NCBI RefSeq assembly: GCF_006547045.1 | Contig: NZ_CP041242.1 | Location: 2,552,001-2,616,000, forward strand | Source of the DNA: Lysobacter alkalisoli | GTDB taxonomy: Bacteria > Pseudomonadota > Gammaproteobacteria > Xanthomonadales > Xanthomonadaceae | Length of the DNA stretch: 64,000 nucleotides | Direction: 5' to 3' | In this document: piece by piece, positions 1 to 10,281 of the stretch | How positions within the stretch are numbered: the first letter of the stretch is position 1 | Layout: each line of letters opens with the position of its first letter | Position numbers and translations under genes: made by a program | The notes under the pieces: generated by a model | What the model was told of the DNA's origin: nothing | Databases searched by the model: none | Seen by the model: the letters and a program-made list of their open reading frames with translations, nothing else

Positions 1-2043
<2,043 letters not shown>

Positions 2044-2302
2044 GAGTTCCCCTCGTGGCATGACGGACAGACGGGTGTCCGGGAACCGGACGCCCACGGG
2101 AATGCAGCTGCACACCTTCAACAGTGTGGCTTCTCCCCCTGTCCGTACGCCCTGCCAGCGGCACGCCCGTGCTGAACACCGGGTGCCTGAGATCGAACCA
2201 GGGCATCGCGTCGAAGCGGTCGCGACCGACGGAAGCTATCCCGCCACGGCCCCAATGCGCAAGGGCATGGCGGCATGGGGCCTCATGGCCGCTCCGTCAT
2301 GT

Positions 2303-3670
2303 TCAACGGAACGGCATGCCGCCGCGGCCGCCCATCATCCCCTTCATGCCGCGCATCATGCCCTTCATGCCGCCGCGACCCAGCTTGCCCATCATCTTTT
2401 CCATCTGCTGGTACTGCTTCATCAGCTTGTTGACATCGGCCGGGGTCACCCCGGAACCGGCAGCGATGCGCTTGCGGCGCGAGCCGTTGAGCAGGGCCGG
2501 GTTGCGGCGCTCCTTGAGCGTCATCGAATTGATGATTGCGACCATCCGCGGCACTTCCCTGCCGGTGACCTGGTTCTTGACGTGGTCGGGGATCTGGCCG
2601 ACGCCGGGCAGCTTGTCCATCAACCCGGACAGGCCGCCCATGTTCTGCATCTGCTCGAGCTGCTCGCGCATGTCGTTGAGGTCGAAGCGCTTGCCCTTGG
2701 CGACCTTCTCGGCCAGCTTGCGCGCCTTGTCCTGGTCGACCTGCTGCTCGACCTGCTCGACCAGGCTCAGCACGTCGCCCATATCGAGGATGCGGCTGGC
2801 GACGCGGTCGGGATGGAACACGTCCAGCCCGTCGGTCTTCTCACCGGTACCGATGAACTTGATCGGCCGGCCGGTGATGTAGCGCACCGAGAGCGCGGCG
2901 CCACCGCGGGCGTCGCCGTCGGTCTTGGTCAGCACCACGCCGGTCAGCGGCAGTGCCTCGCTGAAGTGCTTGGCGGTGTTGGCGGCATCCTGGCCGGTCA
3001 TCGAATCGACCACGAACAGGGTCTCGACCGGGTCGACCGCGGCGTGCAGCGCCTTGATCTCGGCCATCATCGCTTCATCGATGCTGGTACGGCCTGCGGT
3101 GTCGACCAGCAGCACGTCGACATAGGACCTCTTCGCATCCGCGATCGCGGCGCGGACGATGGCCTCCGGCTTCTGCTCGGCGCTGGACGGGAAGAACAGC
3201 ACGCCGACCTGATCGGCCAGCGTCTTGAGCTGCTCGATCGCGGCCGGACGGTAGACGTCGGCCGACACCACCATCACCTTCTTCTTGCGCCGTTCCTTCA
3301 GGTGACGAGCCAGCTTGCCGACGGTGGTGGTCTTGCCCGCACCCTGCAGGCCGGCCATCAGGATCACCGCCGGCGGCGAGGTATTGAGGTTCAGCTCGGT
3401 GGCAGCCGATCCCATCACCGTGGTCATCTCGTCGCGGACGACCTTGATCAGGGCTTGGCCGGGGGTCAGCGACTTGAGCACTTCCTGGCCGACCGCGCGC
3501 ACCTTGATGCGCTCGATCAGGGCCTGCACCACCGGCAGCGCGACGTCGGCCTCGAGCAGTGCAATGCGCACCTCGCGCAGCGACTCGCGGATGTTCTCTT
3601 CGGTCAGGCGGCCGCGGCCGCGCAGGCGTTCGATGGTGCCGGACAGGCGCTGGGTCAGGGATTCGAACAT
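2303..3670 (-). CDS. ffh: Signal recognition particle protein Ffh (SRP54)
   Basis: This 455-residue GTPase binds 4.5S RNA and signal sequences and delivers nascent inner-membrane proteins to FtsY. The sequence shows the N domain, a P-loop GLQGAGKTTT, DVYRPAA, DTAGR and TKTDGDARGG (the NG GTPase domain), then a helical M domain. The methionine-rich tail (MKGMMRGMKGMMGG) is typical of Ffh. I chose the ATG at 3670 because the protein then begins MFESLTQRL, as in the family. The frame stays open to 3811, but that extension is unlike Ffh and would overlap the divergent promoter region. It is transcribed divergently from the CcsA-like gene. Confidence 0.97.
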   Translation of the reverse strand: MFESLTQRLSGTIERLRGRGRLTEENIRESLREVRIALLEADVALPVVQALIERIKVRAVGQEVLKSLTPGQALIKVVRDEMTTVMGSAATELNLNTSPPAVILMAGLQGAGKTTTVGKLARHLKERRKKKVMVVSADVYRPAAIEQLKTLADQVGVLFFPSSAEQKPEAIVRAAIADAKRSYVDVLLVDTAGRTSIDEAMMAEIKALHAAVDPVETLFVVDSMTGQDAANTAKHFSEALPLTGVVLTKTDGDARGGAALSVRYITGRPIKFIGTGEKTDGLDVFHPDRVASRILDMGDVLSLVEQVEQQVDQDKARKLAEKVAKGKRFDLNDMREQLEQMQNMGGLSGLMDKLPGVGQIPDHVKNQVTGREVPRMVAIINSMTLKERRNPALLNGSRRKRIAAGSGVTPADVNKLMKQYQQMEKMMGKLGRGGMKGMMRGMKGMMGGRGGMPFR

Positions 3671-3791
3671 CGTGGTTGCTGCAATCGGAAAGCGGGCCGC
3701 GATTATACCGGCTGCGCGCCCCGGGGCCGGCGGGCGGGAATGACGGAAATATTGCCGGTTTCCGGCCTGCGAACTGTGCGACACTGCGCCG

Positions 3792-4583
3792 ATGACAATC
3801 GTTCTCATCACCGTATTTGCCTACCTCGCGGCGACCGGCCTGCTGGTGCTGGACCTGCGCCGCGACGGCCTGCAGGGCCTGCGCCCGTGGTGGTGGCTGG
3901 CAACGACGGCCTGCCTGTTGCACGCCGGCCGCCACCTGCTGACCTGGCAGGCCAGCGGCGCGACCGACATGCATTTCTTCGCCGCATTGTCGCTGGTCGG
4001 GCTGGGCATGGCGGCCCTGACCACGCTGTTCGGCATCCGTGGGCGGATGGCGGCACTGGGTGTGGTGGTGTTTCCGATCGCTGCCGCCACCCTGGTCGGT
4101 TCTGGAATGTATGCGCCGCACTCGTCAGAGGTGCTGGACTGGCGCCTGCAACTGCACGCCTGGCTGGCCCTGCTCGCCTATGCCACCCTGGCCATCGCCG
4201 CCCTGCTCGCCATCATGCTGTGGTTGCAGGAGCGCGCACTGCGCCGGCGCCAGGTGCAAGGCTGGCTGCGCGCACTGCCGCCACTGGTCGAACTCGAGAC
4301 CCTGCTGTTCCGCAGCATCACAGTCGGATTCGTCCTGCTGACCGCTACCCTGCTGACCGGCGTGCTGTTCGTTGAAGACCTGCTGGCCCAGCATCTGCTC
4401 CACAAGACCGTGCTCAGCCTGTTGTCGTGGTTGGTGTTCGGCGGCCTGCTGGCCGGGCGCCTGGCCTGGGGCTGGCGCGGGACCAAGGCCGTGCACTGGA
4501 CCCTGGTCGCGATGGCGTTGCTGATACTCGCATTTTTCGGCAGCAAGGCGGTCCTCGAACTGGTCCTGCAACGGGCCGGCTGA
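3792..4583 (+). CDS. CcsA/YpjD-family inner-membrane protein (cytochrome c assembly-like)
   Basis: The protein has 263 residues with about eight hydrophobic helices and belongs to the CcsA/YpjD (cytochrome c biogenesis) family. Conserved-looking features are LLHAGRHLL, QLHAWLALLAYATL and HKTVLSLLSWLVFGGLLAGR followed by GWRGTKAVHW. The family carries histidines and tryptophans that handle haem in true CcsA. Whether this short YpjD-type member handles haem is not established. The gene sits next to ffh, a common proteobacterial arrangement, and is transcribed divergently from it. No strong ribosome site is visible before the ATG. Confidence 0.88.
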   Translation: MTIVLITVFAYLAATGLLVLDLRRDGLQGLRPWWWLATTACLLHAGRHLLTWQASGATDMHFFAALSLVGLGMAALTTLFGIRGRMAALGVVVFPIAAATLVGSGMYAPHSSEVLDWRLQLHAWLALLAYATLAIAALLAIMLWLQERALRRRQVQGWLRALPPLVELETLLFRSITVGFVLLTATLLTGVLFVEDLLAQHLLHKTVLSLLSWLVFGGLLAGRLAWGWRGTKAVHWTLVAMALLILAFFGSKAVLELVLQRAG

Positions 4584-4668
4584 GCACCGGCCAGATCCGC
4601 CCGGATCCGAGCAACCTGGATCAATCCACAGCTCGCAGCATGGCCATGCGGAAACGACGGAGACCCGC

Positions 4669-5541
4669 ATGAAACGCCCCGCCACGCGACGCAGTTACGC
4701 CGCACGCATCGAGAAGGTGGTCGAACACCTGGCCAGCCATCTCGACCAGCCGCTGACGCTCGAGCATCTGGCCGGGATCGGCCATTTCTCGCCGTTCCAC
4801 TTCCACCGCATCTATCGCGGCCTGATGGGCGAGACGGTGGCCGGCACCCTGCGCCGCATGCGCCTGCACCGGGCCGCGGCGGAGCTGGTCCATGGACGGC
4901 GCACGCTGGAATCGATCGCCCGGCGTTGCGGTTACGGCAGCAGTGCCGCCTTCAATCGTGCATTCGCGCACAGCTACGGCATGCCACCGGGGGAATTCCG
5001 TCGCCGCCGGGGCGGACCGGTCGAACCGCCGCCCTGTCCCGCCCCATCCGACCCCGAGGACAGCCGCATGTACGACGCCAAAGACGTGAAGATCGAAACC
5101 CTGCCGCCACGCGACGTAGCCGCCCTGCGCCATCAGGGCGACTACCTCGAGATCGGCACCGCCTTCGAGAAACTGTTTGCCTGGGCCGCCGGCCGCGGTC
5201 TGGACCCGGCCCGGCAACGCAGCTTCGGCATCTATTACGACGACCCGGAAAGCAAGCCGGCCGCCGACCTGGTGTCCGATGCCTGCATCGAGATCCAGCC
5301 GGGCATGGAACTCGACGGCGGACCGCGACACATCACCATCGCTGGCGGCCGCCACGCGGTGTTCATCCACACCGGTCCTTACGCCGAACTGGAGCGCGCC
5401 TACCGCTGGCTGTTCGGGGAATGGTTGCCGGCCAGCGGCGAGGAGGCCGCCGACGCGCCGGTGGTCGAGGAATACCTCAACGATCCAAGATCACTGCCCC
5501 CGACCGAATGGCAGACGGCGATCTGCGTGCCGTTGAAGTAG
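4669..5541 (+). CDS. AraC-family regulator with GyrI-like (Bacterial EffB) domain
   Basis: The protein has 290 residues. Residues ~8-110 form an AraC-type double helix-turn-helix DNA-binding domain (LEHLAGIGHFSPFHFHRIYR and RRCGYGSSAAFNRAF). Residues ~125-288 form a GyrI/SbmC-like small-molecule binding domain, shown by PPRDVAALRHQGDY and HTGPYAELERAYRWLFGEWLP. This is the Rob/SAV-type architecture, in which the C-terminal domain senses a lipophilic or cationic ligand. The ATG at 4669 has GGAG six bases upstream. The target genes cannot be read from the sequence. Confidence 0.93.
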   Translation: MKRPATRRSYAARIEKVVEHLASHLDQPLTLEHLAGIGHFSPFHFHRIYRGLMGETVAGTLRRMRLHRAAAELVHGRRTLESIARRCGYGSSAAFNRAFAHSYGMPPGEFRRRRGGPVEPPPCPAPSDPEDSRMYDAKDVKIETLPPRDVAALRHQGDYLEIGTAFEKLFAWAAGRGLDPARQRSFGIYYDDPESKPAADLVSDACIEIQPGMELDGGPRHITIAGGRHAVFIHTGPYAELERAYRWLFGEWLPASGEEAADAPVVEEYLNDPRSLPPTEWQTAICVPLK

Positions 5542-5574
5542 GCCTGTCGCAAGGAACCGCCCCGGCCGGGGCGC

Positions 5575-6987
5575 TCACACCGCTTCCAGCGCCTCGGCCA
5601 ACCGCTCCACCGCCACGACCTGCATATCGCCGACGCGCCCCGACTTGGGCGCGTTCGCGCGCGGCACGATCGCACGCTTGAAACCGTGCGTCGCCGCTTC
5701 CTTCAGGCGCTCCTCGCCGTTCGGCACCGGGCGGATCTCACCGGACAGACCGACCTCGCCGAAGGCGATGGTGCGATCCGGCAATGGCGCGTCGCGCAGG
5801 CTCGACAGCACCGCCAGCAGTACCGGCAGGTCGGCGGCGGTTTCCTGCACGCGGATGCCGCCGACGACATTCACGAACACGTCCTGATCGCCGACCCCGA
5901 CGCCCCCGTGCCGATGCAGCACGGCCAGCAGCATCGCCAGCCGATTGCCTTCCATGCCGACCGCGACCCGTCGCGGATTCGACAGCGGCGAGGCATCGAC
6001 CAGCGCCTGCACCTCGACCAGCAGCGGCCGGGTGCCCTCGCGGGTGACCATCACGCAACTGCCCGGCTGCGGCTCGCGGCTGCCGGACAGGAAGATCGCC
6101 GACGGGTTGGGCACCTCGCGCAGGCCCTTGTCGCCCATCGCGAACACGCCCAGTTCGTTGACCGCGCCGAAGCGGTTCTTGAACGCGCGCAATACGCGGA
6201 AGCGACTGCCGCTCTCGCCCTCGAAATACAACACCGCATCCACCATGTGCTCGAGCACGCGCGGTCCGGCGATGCCGCCCTCCTTGGTGACGTGGCCGAC
6301 CAGGAACACCGAAGTGCCGGTTTCCTTCGCGTAGCGCACCAGCCGCGCGGCGCTCTCGCGGACCTGGCTGACCGAGCCGGGCGCGGCGGTCAGCGATTCG
6401 GTCCACAGGGTCTGCACCGAGTCGGCGACGATCAGGCCCGGCCGGGTTTCGGCCGCCTGCTCGAGGATCTTCTCGATGCCGGTCTCGGCCAGCGCGTGCA
6501 CGCCGTCCAGCGGCAGGTCGAGGCGCGCACCGCGGCCGGCGACCTGCGACAACGACTCTTCGCCGGTCACGTACAGCGACGGCAGCGTCGCCGCCATCTT
6601 CGCCACCGCCTGCAGGAGCAGGGTCGACTTGCCGATGCCCGGGTCGCCGCCGACCAGCACCACCGCACCATGCACGAGGCCACCGCCGAGCACGCGGTCG
6701 AGCTCGCCGATGCCGGTCGAGACCCGATCCGCCTCGGTGTGCTGCACGTCCTTGAGCGCGGTGACCTTCGGCGGGTCGACCTTGCCGGCCCAGCCGCTTC
6801 GCCGCGAGGCCGCGCCCTTGGCCGCCGCCGCGGCCGGCTCGACCACGAACTCGCTCAGCGAATTCCAGGCACCGCACTCGGCGCACTGGCCCTGCCACTT
6901 GTTGTGGTCGGCGCCGCATTCGGCGCAGACGTAGGCGGTGCGGGCCTTGGGTTTGGCCTTGGAGGATTTCGGGGGCGCGATCGACAT
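5575..6987 (-). CDS. radA: DNA repair protein RadA (Sms)
   Basis: RadA is a RecA-like helicase that drives branch migration of recombination intermediates. The sequence shows an N-terminal zinc ribbon (CAECG...CAECGAW), a Walker A GGDPGIGKSTLL, the RadA-specific KNRFG motif and a C-terminal Lon-like domain ending near GFKRAIVPRANAPKSG. Starting at the ATG at 6987 the product has 470 residues. A GTG three codons upstream (6996) is the only realistic alternative and has a slightly better GGGTAGA ribosome site. Confidence 0.96.
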   Translation of the reverse strand: MSIAPPKSSKAKPKARTAYVCAECGADHNKWQGQCAECGAWNSLSEFVVEPAAAAAKGAASRRSGWAGKVDPPKVTALKDVQHTEADRVSTGIGELDRVLGGGLVHGAVVLVGGDPGIGKSTLLLQAVAKMAATLPSLYVTGEESLSQVAGRGARLDLPLDGVHALAETGIEKILEQAAETRPGLIVADSVQTLWTESLTAAPGSVSQVRESAARLVRYAKETGTSVFLVGHVTKEGGIAGPRVLEHMVDAVLYFEGESGSRFRVLRAFKNRFGAVNELGVFAMGDKGLREVPNPSAIFLSGSREPQPGSCVMVTREGTRPLLVEVQALVDASPLSNPRRVAVGMEGNRLAMLLAVLHRHGGVGVGDQDVFVNVVGGIRVQETAADLPVLLAVLSSLRDAPLPDRTIAFGEVGLSGEIRPVPNGEERLKEAATHGFKRAIVPRANAPKSGRVGDMQVVAVERLAEALEAV

Positions 6988-7027
6988 GTTGCCCACTCTA
7001 CCCGGCTCGGGTCGCAGACCGCGAGAC

Positions 7028-8314
7028 TCAGAGGCGCCCGTCGACGCCCCCGCCCAGCACCGACTTCACGTCGTAGACCACGCATTCGGGCTTGCCGTAG
7101 CGGCGCACCGTCTCGATTCCGCCTTCGAGGAACGCCCGGTGCGGCACCGCCAGGATCACCGCGTCGTAGGCGCCGGCTTGCGGTTCGGCCAGCAGTTCGA
7201 TGCCGAACTCTGTTCGCGCCTCGTCCGGGTCGGCGAGTGGATCATGTACATCCACCCGCGCATGCGAAGCAGCCAGCTCGCGGACGATATCGACCACGCG
7301 GGTGTTGCGCAGGTCCGGGCAGTCCTGCTTGAAGGTCAGGCCCAGCACCAGGATCCGCGAGTCGACCACATGGATGCGCTTGCCGGCCATCAGCCGCAGC
7401 ACCTGGTGGGCGACGTGCAGGCCCATGCGGCTGTTGATCCGGCGCGCGGCGAGGATCAGCTCCGGGTGGTAGCCGAGCACGGTGGCCTTGTGGGTCAGGT
7501 AGTACGGATCGACGCCAATGCAGTGGCCGCCGACCAGGCCGGGAGTGAAAGGCAGGAAGTTCCACTTGGTCCCGGCCGCGGCCAGCACGTCGTTGGTGTC
7601 GACGCCCATCATGTTGAAGATCATCGCCAGCTCGTTGACCAGGGCGATGTTGACGTCGCGCTGGGTGTTCTCGATCACCTTGGCCGCCTCGGCGACCTTG
7701 ATGCTTGGCGCGCGGTGGGTGCCGGCCTCGATGATGGTGCGATACAGGCCGTCGACGAAGTCCGCCGTTGCCGGCGTCGAGCCCGAGGTGACCTTGGTGA
7801 TCGTCGCCAGTCGCCGCTGGCGGTCGCCGGGATTGATCCGTTCCGGGCTGTAGCCGCAGAAGAAGTCCTCGTTGAAGCGCAGCCCGGACACCTGTTCGAG
7901 GATCGGCACGCAGACCTCCTCGGTCGTGCCCGGGTACACGGTGGACTCGTAGATCACCGTGTCGCCGCGCTTGAGCAGGCCGCCGACCATGCGGCTGGCC
8001 GCCTCGACCGCCTCCAGCGCGGGGCGGTTGGCCTCATCGACCGGCGTCGGCACCGTCACGATGAAGACGTTGCAGCCGGCGATGTCCGCCGGGGCGATCG
8101 TGAAGGACAGCTTCGTGGCCGCAGCGATCTCGTCGGCCGACGTCTCCAGCGTCCTGTCGTTGCCGGCCTTCAATTCATCGACGCGGCCGGCATCGATGTC
8201 GAAGCCAAGGGTCTCGAAGTGGCGCCCGAACGCGACCGCCAGTGGCAGCCCGACGTAGCCCAGGCCCACGATGGCGATACGGACATCCCCGGGCAATGGA
8301 AAGATCGACTGCAT
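7028..8314 (-). CDS. UDP-N-acetyl-hexosamine 6-dehydrogenase (TviB/WbpO-type nucleotide-sugar dehydrogenase)
   Basis: This 428-residue enzyme of the UDP-glucose/GDP-mannose dehydrogenase superfamily oxidises C6 of an NDP-sugar in two steps, coupled to reduction of 2 NAD+. An N-terminal Rossmann motif IVGLGYVGLPLA binds NAD. ESTVYPGTTEE, GYSPERINPGD, the central helix segment with KVIENTQRDVNIALVNE, and GVDPYYLTHKA are diagnostic of the VipA/TviB/WbpO/WbpA group that makes UDP-GalNAcA or UDP-GlcNAcA. The catalytic Cys lies in VGGHCIGVDPYY. The ATG at 8314 gives the family-length protein, and the 45-codon upstream open extension is implausible. The product probably feeds surface polysaccharide, but no other polysaccharide gene is nearby. 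Confidence 0.93.
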   Translation of the reverse strand: MQSIFPLPGDVRIAIVGLGYVGLPLAVAFGRHFETLGFDIDAGRVDELKAGNDRTLETSADEIAAATKLSFTIAPADIAGCNVFIVTVPTPVDEANRPALEAVEAASRMVGGLLKRGDTVIYESTVYPGTTEEVCVPILEQVSGLRFNEDFFCGYSPERINPGDRQRRLATITKVTSGSTPATADFVDGLYRTIIEAGTHRAPSIKVAEAAKVIENTQRDVNIALVNELAMIFNMMGVDTNDVLAAAGTKWNFLPFTPGLVGGHCIGVDPYYLTHKATVLGYHPELILAARRINSRMGLHVAHQVLRLMAGKRIHVVDSRILVLGLTFKQDCPDLRNTRVVDIVRELAASHARVDVHDPLADPDEARTEFGIELLAEPQAGAYDAVILAVPHRAFLEGGIETVRRYGKPECVVYDVKSVLGGGVDGRL

Positions 8315-8393
8315 GCAGAACCTGTGGGTATCGCAGTGGAGGACGGCGGCCACTCTAGCAGGCGGTCGAGGCCGCGCGTGCCGGGCCGGATAC

Positions 8394-8425
8394 GAAACAG
8401 GCCCGCCGGTTGGCGGGCCTGTTTC
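8394..8425 (-). terminator. Hairpin terminator downstream of tRNA-Thr
   Basis: A perfect 14-bp stem (GAAACAGGCCCGCC against GGCGGGCCTGTTTC) with a 4-nt loop lies about 70 nt downstream of the tRNA on the minus strand. It lacks a long U tract, so termination by it is likely but not certain. Confidence 0.6.
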
Positions 8426-8494
8426 GAGCACATCCGGGCAGGCTTTCACCTTCGGATCATTGCCAGCGGCGGTTGTATTCCCGTCGCTTGTACG

Positions 8495-8570
8495 TGGTGC
8501 CGGAGATAGGAATCGAACCTACGACCCCATCATTACGAATGACGTGCTCTACCAACTGAGCTACTCCGGC
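8495..8570 (-). tRNA. tRNA-Thr (anticodon CGT)
   Basis: This 76-nt cloverleaf is read on the minus strand. The acceptor stem is GCCGGAG/CTCCGGC, followed by A and an encoded CCA. The D arm is GCTC...GAGC. The anticodon loop TTCGTAA lies on a 5-bp stem CGTCA/TGATG (with one G-T pair), giving anticodon CGT, which reads ACG (Thr). The T arm carries GGTTCGATTCC. It lies about 90 nt downstream of ispH on the same strand. Confidence 0.97.
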
Positions 8571-8663
8571 GGAAACTGGTGCGACAACCTGGCCGCCAAG
8601 GCTGCCAGGGGACGTGAATTCTAGGGCCCGCAAGGGGAGCCGGTCAATTGAAGGCCCGAACCG

Positions 8664-9623
8664 TCAGTCCACCAACTGGACCCGCAGCTCCTTCGGCAGT
8701 GCGAACACCATGCTCTCGGACTCTCCATCGAGCTCGGCGACGTGGGCGGCTCCCAGCTCGCGCAGGCGCTCGATCACGCCGCGGACCAGCACCTCGGGCG
8801 CGGACGCGCCGGCGGTGACGCCGATCCTGCGACGACCCTGCACCCAGCGCGGGTCGATCTCGACCGCGCCGTCGATCAAGTGGGCCTCGGCGCCCTCGCG
8901 CTCGGCCAGCTCGCGCAGGCGGTTGGAGTTGGAGCTGTTGACCGAGCCGACCACCAGCACCAGGTCGCACTGGACAGCCAGTTCGCGCACCGCATCCTGG
9001 CGGTTCTGGGTGGCATAGCAGATGTCGTCGTTCTTGGGGCCCTGGATGGCCGGGAAACGACGGCGCAACGCCTCGATCACTGCACGGGTATCGTCCACCG
9101 ACAGGGTGGTCTGGGTGGTGTAGGCGAAGTTGTCCGGCTGCCCGACCTGCAAGGCCTCGACGTCGTCGATGTCCTCGACCAGGTAGATGCTCCCGGCACC
9201 GGCCTCGCGCCGCCATTGGCCCATCGTGCCCTCGACCTCGGGATGACCGGCGTGGCCGATCAGCACCACGTCGCGACCGGCACGGCAATGGCGGGCGACC
9301 TCGAAGTGCACCTTGGTCACCAGCGGACAGGTGGCGTCGAACACCTTCAGCCGGCGCCGCTCGGCCTCGCCGCGCACCGCCTGCGAGACGCCATGGGCGC
9401 TGAAGATCACGGTGGCGCCGTCCGGCACTTCATCCAGTTCCTCGACGAAGATCGCGCCGCGGTGGCGCAGGTCGTCGACGACGAAGCGGTTATGCACGAC
9501 CTCGTGGCGGACGTAGATCGGCGCACCGAGCGTTTCCAGTGCGCGCTTGACGATCTCGATCGCGCGGTCGACGCCAGCGCAGAAACCACGGGGATTGGCG
9601 AGCAGGACATCCATGGGCGTCAT
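8664..9623 (-). CDS. ispH: 4-hydroxy-3-methylbut-2-enyl diphosphate reductase IspH
   Basis: The last enzyme of the MEP isoprenoid pathway, an Fe-S protein that converts HMBPP to IPP and DMAPP. It has 319 residues. The three cluster cysteines are seen in [24 protein letters not shown] and [11 protein letters not shown]. The substrate motifs [16 protein letters not shown] and [12 protein letters not shown] are present. The ATG at 9623 is favoured because GAGGAG lies just upstream, though a second ATG three codons in is possible. It follows lspA on the same strand, as in many gammaproteobacteria. Confidence 0.97.
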   Translation of the reverse strand: MTPMDVLLANPRGFCAGVDRAIEIVKRALETLGAPIYVRHEVVHNRFVVDDLRHRGAIFVEELDEVPDGATVIFSAHGVSQAVRGEAERRRLKVFDATCPLVTKVHFEVARHCRAGRDVVLIGHAGHPEVEGTMGQWRREAGAGSIYLVEDIDDVEALQVGQPDNFAYTTQTTLSVDDTRAVIEALRRRFPAIQGPKNDDICYATQNRQDAVRELAVQCDLVLVVGSVNSSNSNRLRELAEREGAEAHLIDGAVEIDPRWVQGRRRIGVTAGASAPEVLVRGVIERLRELGAAHVAELDGESESMVFALPKELRVQLVD

Positions 9624-9668
9624 TCTACTCCTCGGCGGGCGGGTCGGCGGAGGGGTGCCGGAGCAAGT

Positions 9669-10178
9669 TCAGCCCTTCCCTGCCCCGTCCTGCGCCTTGG
9701 GGCCGAACAGCCCGAGCACGACGATTCCGATCGCGCCGGCCACGATCGCCGAATCGGCGATGTTGAACGCCGGCCAGTACCAGCCGCGCCAGTACCACTG
9801 GATGAAGTCGACCACGTGGCCGTGGGCCAGGCGATCGATCACGTTGCCGATCGCGCCACCGATCACCAGCGCGTACGGCAGCGCGGTGCGCCAGTCGTGG
9901 CGCGGCGTGCGCGACAGCCACCAGCCAAGCAGGCCGCTGATGCCGACCGCCAGCACGGTGAAGAAGTACTTCTGCCAGCCGCCGGCGTCGCTGAGGAAAC
10001 TGAACGCGGCGCCGGTGTTGTAGGTGCGGTACCAGTTCCAGAAGCCTTCGATCACCGGGATCGCGGTGTATTCGGGCAGCGAGGTCAGCACCCACCACTT
10101 GGTGAGCTGGTCGAGGAGGATGACCAAGGCCGATACCAGCAGCCAGATCAGGGCATTGGGTTTTGGGAATGTTGTCAT
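9669..10178 (-). CDS. lspA: Lipoprotein signal peptidase (signal peptidase II)
   Basis: An inner-membrane aspartyl protease that removes signal peptides from prolipoproteins. It has 169 residues and four membrane helices. The catalytic aspartates sit in [10 protein letters not shown] and FNIADSAI, and the [10 protein letters not shown] motif is present. It lies between ileS and ispH on the minus strand. This window encodes at least two likely lipoprotein substrates (22406 and 32682). Confidence 0.97.
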   Translation of the reverse strand: MTTFPKPNALIWLLVSALVILLDQLTKWWVLTSLPEYTAIPVIEGFWNWYRTYNTGAAFSFLSDAGGWQKYFFTVLAVGISGLLGWWLSRTPRHDWRTALPYALVIGGAIGNVIDRLAHGHVVDFIQWYWRGWYWPAFNIADSAIVAGAIGIVVLGLFGPKAQDGAGKG

Positions 10179-10189
10179 TTTGTGTGTCT

Positions 10190-10270
10190 GTCATCCCCGC
10201 GAAGACGGAGACCCGGTCTCTTGGATCGTGAAGGTTGAAATTCCGGTATTCCCGCCCTCGCGGCAATGGC
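10190..10270. repeat. Degenerate interspersed inverted repeat between ileS and lspA
   Basis: GTCATCCCCGCGAAGACGG, about 40 bases further ATTCCCGCCCTCGCGGCAATGG, resembles a decayed copy of the better repeat at 41743-41823. The match is partial and the call rests on that resemblance only. Confidence 0.4.
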
Positions 10271-10281
10271 GACCCCGGGTT